Shown here in pieces: positions 16,352 through 24,081 of a DNA stretch of 44,690 nucleotides. How positions within the stretch are numbered: position 1 is the first letter of the stretch; every line of letters starts with the position of its first letter. Source of the stretch: Azoarcus sp. Aa7. GTDB taxonomy: Bacteria; Pseudomonadota; Gammaproteobacteria; Burkholderiales; Rhodocyclaceae. The notes under the pieces were generated by a model. That model saw nothing but the letters and a program-made list of their open reading frames with translations. It made no database searches and was not told where the DNA came from. A program made the position numbers and the translations under genes. Location of the stretch: assembly GCF_014822185.1 (NCBI RefSeq), contig NZ_QVLR01000017.1:1-44690 (forward strand), read 5' to 3'.

Positions 16352-16540
16352 GAACGTCCCGCATGACCGCGCCCCGTGGGCGACGTTTGCAAGTACCGGA
16401 CCCCAAAAATACATCGAGCACGACGATCGATTCGTGCGGACGGCGTCCCGATCCCATATAAATGTAATGTAGGCGAGAATCGGTAGACTTTCGTTCGGAT
16501 CGACTAGCCGACACGATCTGCGGCAGTTGAGTCCGGACGA

Positions 16541-16693
16541 ATGGGCGCGGAAGGGCTTGTTGCAGGCCATCCGGTCGTGGTGTTGCAGAACCTCCGCCTT
16601 GATCGGGCACCCCGGTGGCACCACGCGGTGGCAGTGGGCTACGACCTGCGGCGCCACGAGGTGGTGCTGCGCTCCGGACGGGGCACGGGATCG
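16541..16693 (+). pseudogene. Remnant of a C39-like (PA2778-type) peptidase gene
   Basis: The frame reads GHPVVVLQNLRLDRAPRWHHAVAVGYDL and then RRHEVVLRSGRGTG (split here). This matches the His-containing core (VLQNLGL...WHYAVVVGYDL...VVLRSG) of the C39-like peptidase/TPR proteins often annotated as PA2778 family. Nothing of the N-terminal lipoprotein part or the C-terminal repeats is found nearby, and the frame soon runs into a terminator. It is a broken fragment of about 50 codons. Confidence 0.6.
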
Positions 16694-16720
16694 AAAAAAG
16701 GCCCGCTCATTGAGCGGGCC
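16694..16720 (-). terminator. Rho-independent terminator of the SDR gene at 16783
   Basis: A GC-rich hairpin (16700-16720, arms GGCCCGCTC/GAGCGGGCC) is followed on the minus strand by six T residues (complement of 16694-16699). It lies about 60 bases beyond the stop codon of the minus-strand SDR gene. Confidence 0.8.
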
Positions 16721-16782
16721 GAATCTCCGATTCGAGGAGGAGGGAGAGGGTTCAAACCGGAGAGAGGAGGAAGTCGTGGGGA

Positions 16783-17700
16783 CTACACCGGGTCCCAGGT
16801 GAAGACGTCGCCGGAACGGTGCAGGGGGTAGAGGTCGTTCTCGAACATCGGGAACACGCGCTCGATCACTGATTCGGGCGTCCAGCCGTCGGAGGTGTGG
16901 GCGGTGCGGATCGGGCGGGATTGCGAGAAGAGGTAGATCTCGTTGTTGCGCACGCCGAAGATCTGGCCGGTCACGCCCGCGGCGGCGTCGCTCGAGAGTG
17001 CGGTGACGAAGGGGGCGATCTTTTCGGGAATCAGTTTCATCAGGCCTTCGACGCGCTTCTGCTGCTCCTCGGTTTCCGCCGGGATGGTGTTCACCATGCG
17101 CGTCCAGGCCCAGGGCGCGACCGCGTTTGAGCGGACGTTGAAGCGCTGCAAGTCCAGCGCGATGCTCTTGGACAGGGCGACGACGCCGAGCTTGGCGGCG
17201 GCGTAGTTGGCCTGGCCGAAGTTGCCGATAAGGCCGGAGCTGGACGTGATGTGCACGTAGCTGCCGCCGTTCTGCGTCTTGAAGTGCGGCGCGGCGGCGC
17301 GGCTGACGTAGAACACGGCGTTCAGGTTCACGTTGATGACGGCCTCGAATTCCTCGCGGCTCATCTTGTGGAAGATGGTGTCGCGCAGGATGCCGGCGTT
17401 GTTCACGACGATGTCGATGCGGCCGAAGGTGTCCAGCGCCGTCTGCACCATCGCATGCGCCTCGTCCCAGTCGGCGACCGAATGGGTGTCGGCCACGGCT
17501 TGGCCGCCCGCTGCGTGGATCTCGTCGACCACCTGTTGCGCCGGGCCGAGATCCGAGCCTTCGCCGGTGGTCGAGGCGCCGATGTCGTTGACCACCACGC
17601 GGGCGCCGGCCGCCGCGAGGTCCAGTGCGATGCCGCGCCCCACGCCCCGTCCCGAGCCGGTGACGAGGGCGACTTTGCCTTCGAGCAATTTGCTGTTCAT
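16783..17700 (-). CDS. SDR, HSD17B4-type (3R)-hydroxyacyl-CoA dehydrogenase-like
   Basis: A 305-residue SDR with TGSGRGVGRG, the extended VVVNDIGASTTGEGSD loop, NNAGILRD and catalytic SSSGLIGNFGQANYAAAK (Ser, Tyr, Lys present). The loop and NNAGILRDxxFHKM pattern are typical of the dehydrogenase half of peroxisomal multifunctional enzyme type 2 (HSD17B4) and its bacterial relatives, which oxidise (3R)-hydroxyacyl-CoAs. That would fit the MaoC-type (R)-hydratases in this region. It is a single-gene unit with GGAG before the start, a divergent promoter shared with the OYE gene, and a clear terminator. Confidence 0.82.
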   Translation of the reverse strand: MNSKLLEGKVALVTGSGRGVGRGIALDLAAAGARVVVNDIGASTTGEGSDLGPAQQVVDEIHAAGGQAVADTHSVADWDEAHAMVQTALDTFGRIDIVVNNAGILRDTIFHKMSREEFEAVINVNLNAVFYVSRAAAPHFKTQNGGSYVHITSSSGLIGNFGQANYAAAKLGVVALSKSIALDLQRFNVRSNAVAPWAWTRMVNTIPAETEEQQKRVEGLMKLIPEKIAPFVTALSSDAAAGVTGQIFGVRNNEIYLFSQSRPIRTAHTSDGWTPESVIERVFPMFENDLYPLHRSGDVFTWDPV

Positions 17701-17760
17701 TTCGTCTCCATGTGTCCGCTTGTCATTCGCCGCCGAAACGCGCGGTCGGAAGAAGTATCT

Positions 17761-17806
17761 CTTGCGTTCTTGTGCATATCATATGGTATCGTACCGAGAA
17801 CGCAAG
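17761..17806. promoter_or_regulatory. Divergent promoter region inside a perfect 10-bp inverted repeat
   Basis: CTTGCGTTCT (17761-17770) and AGAACGCAAG (17797-17806) are perfect arms around a 26-base AT-rich spacer. Each arm contains TTGCGT, usable as a -35 reading inward; with 16-base spacing the -10 candidates are TGGTAT rightward and TATGAT leftward. The spacer carries GTATCGTAC (17786-17794), the complement of GTACGATAC, which is like the GTACGCTAC elements at 6952 and 6987. Confidence 0.55.
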
Positions 17807-17836
17807 CCCCCCGCACAATCGGGATACGGAGGTCGG

Positions 17837-18937
17837 ATGACTGCCTTGTTTTCGCCGTTCGAGATCGGAAGCCTCGCCCTGGACAACCGGATCTTCGTCG
17901 CGCCGATGTGCCAGTACAGCGCCAGCGGCGGCGTGCCCGGCAGCTGGCACCTGCAGCACTACGGCGCGCTGGCCGTGGGCGGCGCGGCGGCGATGTCGAT
18001 CGAGGCGACGGCGGTGAGTGTCGAGGGCCGCATCACCGACGGCTGCCTGGGGCTCTACAACGACGTGCAGGAGCAAGGGTTGGCGGGCCTCGTACAACAC
18101 CTGCGCCGCCTGTCGTCGATCCGCGTCGGCCTCCAGCTGACGCACGCCGGCCGAAAGGGCTCGTGCCACGCGCCGTGGGACGGCGGCGGCGGGCTTGGGA
18201 CCGAGGGCTGGCCGCTGATCGCACCGTCGGCGATTGCATTCGGACAAGGTCGCGCGGTACCGAAGGCGATGGAGGCTCCCGACTTCAAGCGCGTCGCCGA
18301 GGCGTTTGCGGTCGGTGCCCGCCGAGCGCTCCGCATCGGTGTCGACTACCTCGAACTGCATCTGGCCCATGGCTATCTGCTGAGCAGCTTCCTGTCACCG
18401 CTCTCCAATCGGCGCGACGACGCCTACGGCGGCAGCCTCTCCAGGCGCATGCGCTTTCCCCTCGAAGTGGCCGCGCGCGCGCGCGCCGAATGGCCGGCGG
18501 GGCGGCCGATGGGCGTGCGGATCAACTGCCACGACTGGCTCGACGGCGGGCTCTCGTTCGACGACACCTTGCACATCTGCGCGGCGCTGAAGGATGTGGG
18601 CGTGGATTTCATCTGCGTGTCGGCCGGGGCGGTCGTGGAAGGCGTCCGGATTCCGGCGGAGCCCGGCTACCTGCTCGACTACGCGGCGCGGGTGCGCAAG
18701 GCGACCGGTTTGGCGACCCGCGCCGTGGGCCTGATTCACCAACCCCAACTCGCCGAGCGCGCCATCGCGCAGGGGCAGGCCGATTGCGTGGCGATCGGCC
18801 GGGCGATGCTGTTCGATCCGCGCTGGGCACTGAAGGCGGCGATATCGCTCGGTGTCCAGGCGGCCTTTCCACGCCAGTACGGGCTGGGCAGTCCGCGCAG
18901 TTGGCCCGGGGCCGCTGCGGCGCTTCCCGGGTACTGA
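17837..18937 (+). CDS. Old Yellow Enzyme family NADH:flavin oxidoreductase
   Basis: A 366-residue FMN TIM-barrel protein started at ATG 17837 behind GGAGG. It shows the YqjM-like marks APMCQYSASGG (active-site Cys), LQLTHAGRKG and ELHLAHGYLLSSFLSPLSNRRDD (cut), with VAIGRAMLFDP at the phosphate site. Such enzymes reduce activated C=C bonds of enones. It is a single-domain enzyme, not the three-domain dienoyl-CoA reductase type with FeS and FAD parts. It heads a run of plus-strand genes (ACAD, SDR, MaoC) and could reduce a cyclic enone intermediate (inference). Confidence 0.88.
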   Translation: MTALFSPFEIGSLALDNRIFVAPMCQYSASGGVPGSWHLQHYGALAVGGAAAMSIEATAVSVEGRITDGCLGLYNDVQEQGLAGLVQHLRRLSSIRVGLQLTHAGRKGSCHAPWDGGGGLGTEGWPLIAPSAIAFGQGRAVPKAMEAPDFKRVAEAFAVGARRALRIGVDYLELHLAHGYLLSSFLSPLSNRRDDAYGGSLSRRMRFPLEVAARARAEWPAGRPMGVRINCHDWLDGGLSFDDTLHICAALKDVGVDFICVSAGAVVEGVRIPAEPGYLLDYAARVRKATGLATRAVGLIHQPQLAERAIAQGQADCVAIGRAMLFDPRWALKAAISLGVQAAFPRQYGLGSPRSWPGAAAALPGY

Positions 18938-18964
18938 TGCCGGTGGGCAAATCAAGGAGAAAGT

Positions 18965-20116
18965 ATGATTCCAGACGATGACCAGCAGGCGCTGCAGGCG
19001 AGCGTGCGGCGATTCGCGCGCGAGTGCCTGTTGCCGGGCTACCAGAAGCGCGAGGCCGATGGCCGGCTCGACCGCGCGCTGGTGCGCGAGATGGGGCAGA
19101 TGGGCCTGCTCGCCGCCGACGTGCCCGAGCGGCTCGGCGGCATGGGGCTCGATGGCGTCACCACCGGCATGATTTGCGAGGAACTCGCCTATGGCGACTT
19201 CAATCTCGCGGGCCTGTCGGTGGAGATGAGCCTGCTGGCGGCGATCCTGACCCGCAGCGCCCCGGCCCACATCGTCGACGAGTGGGTGCCGCGGATGACG
19301 CGCGGCGAAGCGATCGTCGCGATCTGCGTGACCGAGCCGCGGGGCGGTTCCGACGCCTCGAACCTGCAGATGCGCGCGCGACGCGACGGCGGCGATTTCA
19401 TCCTCAACGGCGAAAAGACCTCCATCAGCTTCGCCGACACGGCCGACGCCTTCCTCGTGTTCGCCCGCAGCGGTACGGTGGAGTCGGGCGCGCGCGGCAT
19501 CACGGCCTTCTTCGTGCCAGGCGACGCGCCGGGCATCCAGCGCACGCGTTTCACCGACGTCGGCTGCCGCATCCAGGGGCGTGGCTCGGTCTTCTTCGAC
19601 GACGTGCGGGTATCCGCCGCAAACATCCTCGGCGCAGAAGGCAGGGGCTTCACCGAGGTGATGGTCGGCTTCGACTACAGCCGCGCACTGATCGCGCTGC
19701 AGTGCATCGGCGCGGCGCAGGCCTCGCTCGACGAAGCGTGGGCCTACACCCGCGAGCGCGAAGCCTTCGGCCGGCCGATCGCGCAGTTCCAGGGCGTGAC
19801 CTTTCCGCTGGTGGATGGCGAATCGATGATCGCCGCCGTGCGCCAGCTCTCCTATCACGCGCTGGCGCTGCGCGATGCCGGCCGCCCGCACACGGCCGAG
19901 GCGGCGATGGTCAAGTGGATGGGCCCGAAGACCGCCGTCGACGTGATCCACCAATGCCTGCTGACCTTCGGCCACTACGGCTATTCGCTCGATTCTCCGC
20001 ACCAGCAACGCATGCGCGACGTGACGGGCCTGGAGATCGGCGACGGCACGGCCGGCGTGATGAAGCTGATCATCGCGCGCGAGCGTGTCGGTCGCGAAGC
20101 GGTGCAATACCTATAA
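18965..20116 (+). CDS. Acyl-CoA dehydrogenase with Asp at the usual catalytic-Glu site
   Basis: A 383-residue flavoprotein with the family marks VAICVTEPRGGSDASN, ISFADTADAFLVFAR, REAFGRPIAQFQG and the C-terminal HYGYSLDSPHQQRMRDV. Where MCAD-type enzymes have IYEGT with the catalytic Glu, it reads EIGDGTAGVMK, so Asp replaces Glu. Cyclohexanecarboxyl-CoA dehydrogenases (AliB-like) are a family I would compare first, given the BadH/BadI-like genes nearby; acyl-CoA dehydrogenases that act with hydroxyacyl-CoA kinases are the other candidate. It lies 27 bases after the OYE gene and 36 bases before an SDR gene. Confidence 0.85.
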   Translation: MIPDDDQQALQASVRRFARECLLPGYQKREADGRLDRALVREMGQMGLLAADVPERLGGMGLDGVTTGMICEELAYGDFNLAGLSVEMSLLAAILTRSAPAHIVDEWVPRMTRGEAIVAICVTEPRGGSDASNLQMRARRDGGDFILNGEKTSISFADTADAFLVFARSGTVESGARGITAFFVPGDAPGIQRTRFTDVGCRIQGRGSVFFDDVRVSAANILGAEGRGFTEVMVGFDYSRALIALQCIGAAQASLDEAWAYTREREAFGRPIAQFQGVTFPLVDGESMIAAVRQLSYHALALRDAGRPHTAEAAMVKWMGPKTAVDVIHQCLLTFGHYGYSLDSPHQQRMRDVTGLEIGDGTAGVMKLIIARERVGREAVQYL

Positions 20117-20152
20117 CGGCGTTCAAGCCGCACAGAGACGAGGAACCCCCAC

Positions 20153-21022
20153 ATGAGCTACCAGTCCATCTTCCACCCCGACCTTTTCGCGGGGAAGACC
20201 GTCATCGTCACCGGTGGCGGCAGCGGTATCGGTCGTTGCACCGCGCATGAACTCGCCGCGCTCGGCGCGACCGTCGCCATCGTCGGGCGCGACACCGCGA
20301 AGCTCGAACGCGTGCGCGAAGAGATCCTCGGCGATGGCGGCAAGGTCAGCACGCACGCCTGCGACATCCGCGACGAGGTGCAGGTCGGGCAGACCATCGA
20401 CGCGGTGCTCGCGCAGCACGGGCGCCTCGACGGGCTGGTCAATAACGCCGGCGGTCAGTGGATGGCGCCGATGAAGACGATCAGCACCAACGGCTTCGAG
20501 GCGGTGGTGCGCAACAACCTCACCGGCGGCTTCATCTTCATGCGCGAGGCCTATACACGCTGGATGGAGCAGCACGGCGGCGCGATCGTCAATATCATCG
20601 CCGACATCTGGAACGGCTGGCCCAACTTCGCCCATTCGGCGGCGGCGCGCGGCGGCATGCTCACACTGACGGAATCGGCCGCTTGCGAATGGGCCGAAGC
20701 GGGGGTGCGGGTCAATACGGTGGCGCCCGGGGGTATCGCGTCCAGCGGCTTCGACCGCTACTCCCCGGAGGCGCGACAGGAACTGCGCAAGTACGCCGCG
20801 AAGGTGCCGCTCAAGCGCTTCGGCACCGAGTCCGAGGTGTCGGCGGCGATCGTCTTCCTGCTGTCGCCGGCCGCGGCCTTCATCACCGGCAGCTGCATCC
20901 GCGTCGATGGCGGCACGCCCAACGCGCGCCAGACCTGGCCGCTCGGGGAGGCGTCCCGCAACCGGCCGTTCGAGGGCTTTCACCGCGCCGTCGCGCCGCT
21001 GATGCTGAGCGAACAGGATTGA
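20153..21022 (+). CDS. SDR, trans-2-enoyl-CoA reductase (PECR)-like
   Basis: A 289-residue SDR with VTGGGSGIGR and NNAGGQWMAPMKTISTNG. The catalytic region GGAIVNIIADIWNGWPNFAH (cut) continues SAAARGGML, with no YxxxK. This follows the pattern of peroxisomal trans-2-enoyl-CoA reductase and DECR-type SDRs (HSGAARAGV), so it is probably an enoyl-CoA or dienoyl-CoA reductase rather than an alcohol dehydrogenase. It is the second such SDR in the window (see 9468). It belongs to the OYE-ACAD-SDR-MaoC run. Confidence 0.8.
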   Translation: MSYQSIFHPDLFAGKTVIVTGGGSGIGRCTAHELAALGATVAIVGRDTAKLERVREEILGDGGKVSTHACDIRDEVQVGQTIDAVLAQHGRLDGLVNNAGGQWMAPMKTISTNGFEAVVRNNLTGGFIFMREAYTRWMEQHGGAIVNIIADIWNGWPNFAHSAAARGGMLTLTESAACEWAEAGVRVNTVAPGGIASSGFDRYSPEARQELRKYAAKVPLKRFGTESEVSAAIVFLLSPAAAFITGSCIRVDGGTPNARQTWPLGEASRNRPFEGFHRAVAPLMLSEQD

Positions 21023-21027
21023 GCGTG

Positions 21028-21501
21028 ATGAAGACCGAATCCGTCCCCTGGCTGGAACGCTATTTCGAGGACTACACCGTCGGCGAGGTCGTGGAGTTCG
21101 GCGACTACGCGGTGACCGCGGACGAAATCGTTTCCTTCGCCAAAGCCTACGACCCGCAGCCCTTCCACACCGACGCCGAAGCGGCGAAATCCTCGCATTT
21201 CGCTGGACTGGTCAGCAGCGGCTGGATGACCGGGGCGATCGTGATGCGTCTCTTCTGCGATCACTTTCTCCCGCAATGTTCCGCGATGGGCTCGCCCGGC
21301 ATCGACAAGGTCCGCTGGCTGCGCCCGGTGCGGCCGGGTGACCGCTTGCGGGCACGCGCGACCATCCTCCGCACGGTGCGCTCTCAGAGCAGAGGAGACC
21401 GCGGCGTCGTGACGATCCTGCAGGAGGCGGTCAATCAGCACGGCGAAACGGTGATGTCCTACGAGGGGAGGGCGATGTCCAGGTACCGCGAGTACGGGTA
21501 G
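21028..21501 (+). CDS. MaoC-like acyl dehydratase
   Basis: A 157-residue single hot-dog protein: FEDYTVGEVVEFGDYAVT, then IVSFAKAYDPQPFHTDAEAAKSS (cut) with the Asp/His pair of hydratase 2, and GLVSSGWMTGAIVMRL. It starts 5 bases after the SDR stop codon and is probably translated from the same mRNA. Probable (R)-enoyl-CoA hydratase acting with the adjacent reductase and dehydrogenase. Confidence 0.84.
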   Translation: MKTESVPWLERYFEDYTVGEVVEFGDYAVTADEIVSFAKAYDPQPFHTDAEAAKSSHFAGLVSSGWMTGAIVMRLFCDHFLPQCSAMGSPGIDKVRWLRPVRPGDRLRARATILRTVRSQSRGDRGVVTILQEAVNQHGETVMSYEGRAMSRYREYG

Positions 21502-21609
21502 TTATTGATTTGTTGAAGTACCGTATGCAACACTACCAAAACTGACAAGAACGCCCGCGGCGACGCCGCGAGAAGCGATCGAGACCACCAAAGCCAGGAG
21601 ACACGGAGC

Positions 21610-22809
21610 ATGCGGACCATCGACAAGAATCACCCGACCGAGGCATGGATCGCGCAGTTGCGCTCGCGCTATCCCTGCGAAACCGAAATCGACCGCATCC
21701 TGGTGCGCAAACTCCGGCAACGCAGCGGGCCAGGCTATCAGCCGGTGTCGCTCGACAAGCTCGTCGCGGGTCTGGAAGCGCTGCTGCACGCGAACGAGGT
21801 CGAGGATTTCTCGATCCGCGATCCGCGCTGGCTGTCCGGCGGGGCCTCGAAGCTGCAGATGGCGTTCGGGCTGGAATGGCTGCGGCCGGGCGTGGGCTAC
21901 GAGAAGACCGCCATGGTCCTGCGCATGGAGCCGGCGGAATCCATTGTCGAAACCAGCCGGTTGCGCGAATTCCAGCTGATCAAGGCGTTCGAGGGCGTGG
22001 TGCCGGTGCCGCCGGTGTTCTGGTGCGATCCCGACGGAAAATACCTGCCGTATCCCGCGCTAGTCTATGGTTTTGCGCCCGGTGTCCCGAAGCCCTCCGA
22101 GGCCGTCAGCGGCGTGAGCGGGCTGGGCACCTGCATGCCGCGTAATGTGCGGGAAGCGCTGGCGCCGCAGTTCGCCGACATCCTCGGGCGCATCCACCGG
22201 CATCCGATCTCCCGTGAAACCTTGTCGGCTTTCGACGTCCCGAAAGAGGGCACGACCGAATGCGCCGAGTGGGGCATCAATTGGTGGGATCGCGTGTGGC
22301 AGGAGGATTTCGACGAAAACGTCCCGATGCTGAGCGTCGCGTCGGCCTGGATGCGGCGCAACCTGCCGGTGCTCGATTTCGCGTCGGTCGTGCATTCGGA
22401 CTACCGCACCGGCAACTTCCTCTACACCGAGCACGACAACCGCATCTCGGCCCTGCTCGACTGGGAGCTCGGCCGCATCGGCGATCGCCATCAGGACATC
22501 GCATGGACCACGAGCCGCGCCTTCTCGTCGTTGGCCGAAGACGGCAAGACCCTGCTGGTATGCGGCCTGATGCCCGAAGCGGAGTTCTACGAGCGCTACG
22601 AGAAGGCATCCGGGCTCAGCATCAACCCGAAGACGGTGCATTGGTACAAGGTCTACAACGCGTATTCGATCAGCGTGCTGATCCTCGGCACGGGCTATCG
22701 CATCGCCCGCAACGGCAAGACGCACCAGGACATCCTGGTCGCCTGGCTGATCGGGATCGGCTACATGATCGTGGATGAAATGCGCAAGCTTATCGAGGAG
22801 GGCTGCTGA
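21610..22809 (+). CDS. APH-family phosphotransferase, LvaA/ACAD10-11-kinase-like
   Basis: A 399-residue protein with the aminoglycoside-phosphotransferase fold: VVHSDYRTGNFL (catalytic-loop HxDxxxxN) and ALLDWELGRIGDRHQDIAW (metal-binding Asp). The AVL(R)MEP-type N-lobe strand is also seen near residue 105. In acyl-CoA loci this family includes LvaA of Pseudomonas putida, which phosphorylates 4-hydroxyacyl-CoA so that an acyl-CoA dehydrogenase can eliminate the phosphate. The next gene encodes a small helical protein, as LvaB follows LvaA. It starts about 108 bases after the MaoC gene, behind AGGAG, so it may have its own promoter around 21500-21560. Confidence 0.82.
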   Translation: MRTIDKNHPTEAWIAQLRSRYPCETEIDRILVRKLRQRSGPGYQPVSLDKLVAGLEALLHANEVEDFSIRDPRWLSGGASKLQMAFGLEWLRPGVGYEKTAMVLRMEPAESIVETSRLREFQLIKAFEGVVPVPPVFWCDPDGKYLPYPALVYGFAPGVPKPSEAVSGVSGLGTCMPRNVREALAPQFADILGRIHRHPISRETLSAFDVPKEGTTECAEWGINWWDRVWQEDFDENVPMLSVASAWMRRNLPVLDFASVVHSDYRTGNFLYTEHDNRISALLDWELGRIGDRHQDIAWTTSRAFSSLAEDGKTLLVCGLMPEAEFYERYEKASGLSINPKTVHWYKVYNAYSISVLILGTGYRIARNGKTHQDILVAWLIGIGYMIVDEMRKLIEEGC

Positions 22810-22810
22810 C

Positions 22811-23341
22811 ATGCAGATGCGCCCGGAAGTACAGATCGCCGCGATGATCAAGGCGATGAAGGATGTCGTGATTCCCGCCGTCGCCGGCACCAACAAGCTC
22901 GCCGAGGAACAGGCGAAGCTCGTGGTTGGCATGTTGAGCCTGATGGCCCACCAGCTGCCGGTGCAGTTCCGCTTCGATCGGGACGAACTCGCACGGCTCG
23001 TGAAGACGAGCGCGGCGCTGAAGGAGGTGCAGGCGACGGAGCCGTCGGCGCGGGCCGCCTGCGGTGCGCTGATCGAGCGCGCTGCCGAGGCCGAGCAAGT
23101 GCTCGAGCAGTGCCGCCGCGACCCCGACGACTTGCGGCGTTCGGTGCACGCGATGCGCGCCGCGATCTGCGACGTGGTGGACGCGTTCGCACAAGGCGGG
23201 GCGGACGAGCAGCTGAAGATCGAGCGGATCGTGCTCGCGATGTCTGCAGAGCAATTGCTGCGCGATCGATCGCTGGTGAAACCGCAGGGCTGGGAACCGG
23301 ACCTCGCGGCGGTGCCGGATATCGAGAGTCTGATCGGTTAA
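22811..23341 (+). CDS. Small helical protein, LvaB/DUF6285-like
   Basis: A 176-residue, almost wholly helical protein with no signal peptide. It starts at ATG 22811, one base after the kinase stop. RPEVQIAAMIKAMKDVVIPAV and the following LAEEQAKLVVGMLSLMAHQL (split here) resemble the short helical partner proteins (DUF6285-type) encoded beside LvaA-like kinases, which in P. putida are needed for kinase activity. Assignment rests mainly on position and helix pattern; the similarity itself is weak by eye. Confidence 0.6.
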   Translation: MQMRPEVQIAAMIKAMKDVVIPAVAGTNKLAEEQAKLVVGMLSLMAHQLPVQFRFDRDELARLVKTSAALKEVQATEPSARAACGALIERAAEAEQVLEQCRRDPDDLRRSVHAMRAAICDVVDAFAQGGADEQLKIERIVLAMSAEQLLRDRSLVKPQGWEPDLAAVPDIESLIG

Positions 23342-23348
23342 AGAAGAA

Positions 23349-23378
23349 GACCTCGGCAGGGAAAGTCCTGCCTAGGTC
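23349..23378. terminator. Hairpin after the kinase operon
   Basis: GACCTCGGCAGG (23349-23360) and CCTGCCTAGGTC (23367-23378) pair with one mismatch around GAAAGT, 8 bases after the stop codon at 23341. There is no clear T-run. The left arm resembles the hairpin at 24091-24132 on the other side of the toxin-antitoxin genes. Confidence 0.5.
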
Positions 23379-23390
23379 GTTAGTGACTTC

Positions 23391-23424
23391 TTGATGTGAG
23401 TCCATAAAAAGACTAAATTTAGTC
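23391..23424 (+). promoter_or_regulatory. Promoter and palindromic operator of the toxin-antitoxin operon
   Basis: A -35 TTGATG (23391-23396), 17-base spacer and -10 TAAATT (23414-23419) precede the antitoxin gene. The perfect palindrome GACTAAATTTAGTC (23411-23424) covers the -10, as expected for autorepression by a Phd/YefM antitoxin. Confidence 0.65.
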
Positions 23425-23449
23425 CTGTTAACGCGTCGAGACCACCGCC

Positions 23450-23725
23450 ATGCGCTTCTCATCCCAAGTCAAACCCATCAGCTATCTCAAGGCCAACGCA
23501 GCCGAAGTGCTCTCGCAGCTTGCCGAGCAGCGGGAACCCCTGGTCATTACACAGAACGGAGAAGCCAAGGCTGTGCTGCAGGACGTGGCGACGTACGAAG
23601 AGACACAGGAAACATTGGCGCTGCTGAAGATCCTGGCACTCGGCAACCAGGACGTGGAGGCAGGCAGGGTCAAGCCCGTCGCTGACGTCGTGGCTCGCCT
23701 GCGCGCCAAGCGTGCCCGGGCGTGA
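23450..23725 (+). CDS. Phd/YefM-type antitoxin
   Basis: A 91-residue protein with the Phd/YefM N-terminal DNA-binding pattern: QVKPISYLKANAAEVLSQLAE, here cut at 20 residues as QVKPISYLKANAAEVLSQLA, then REPLVITQNGEAKAVLQDVATYEE. The flexible C-terminal part would bind and neutralise the toxin. Its stop overlaps the toxin start by four bases (GTGA). The palindrome in its promoter supports autoregulation. Confidence 0.88.
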   Translation: MRFSSQVKPISYLKANAAEVLSQLAEQREPLVITQNGEAKAVLQDVATYEETQETLALLKILALGNQDVEAGRVKPVADVVARLRAKRARA

Positions 23726-24066
23726 CGTCCAGCAAAGACACCCGATACGAGGTTCTGCTCACGGAGGGGGCTGAGCAGGATCTGGAGGCTCTCCACGACT
23801 ACATCGCCGAGTTCGACTGCGTTGAGAATGCGAACTACGTGCTCGATCAATTGATGGAAGTCGTGGAGAGCCTGTCGCAGTTTCCGGAGCGTGGAAATTA
23901 CCCGAAAGAACTGGTGGTGCTCGGTATCAAGGAATATCGGCAGACGTCATTCAAGCCCTACCGGGTGATCTATCGGATAGCTCGCGGCCAGGTCATCATC
24001 TACCTGATCGCCGATGGCCGTCGGGATATGCAGTCGGTGCTGGCGCGCAGACTGTTGGGGGCGTAG
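23722..24066 (+). CDS. RelE/ParE-family toxin
   Basis: A 114-residue protein starting at GTG 23722 inside the antitoxin stop. The pattern YEVLLTEGAEQDLEALHDYI (strand-helix start), then SLSQFPERGNYPKEL, YRQTSFKPYRVIYRI and VIIYLIADGRRDMQSVLARRLL is that of RelE/ParE toxins. ParE members poison gyrase and RelE members cleave ribosome-bound mRNA; the YRVIYRI...ADGRRDM ending fits the ParE-like branch. The pair is complete and probably functional. Confidence 0.87.
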   Translation: MTSSKDTRYEVLLTEGAEQDLEALHDYIAEFDCVENANYVLDQLMEVVESLSQFPERGNYPKELVVLGIKEYRQTSFKPYRVIYRIARGQVIIYLIADGRRDMQSVLARRLLGA

Positions 24067-24081
24067 GTCTCGGCCGACCGG

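Noticed and set aside
17837-18937. Naphthoyl-CoA or 2,4-dienoyl-CoA reductase of the OYE type
   Set aside because: Those enzymes carry extra FeS- and FAD-binding domains (about 670 residues); this protein is a single 366-residue barrel.
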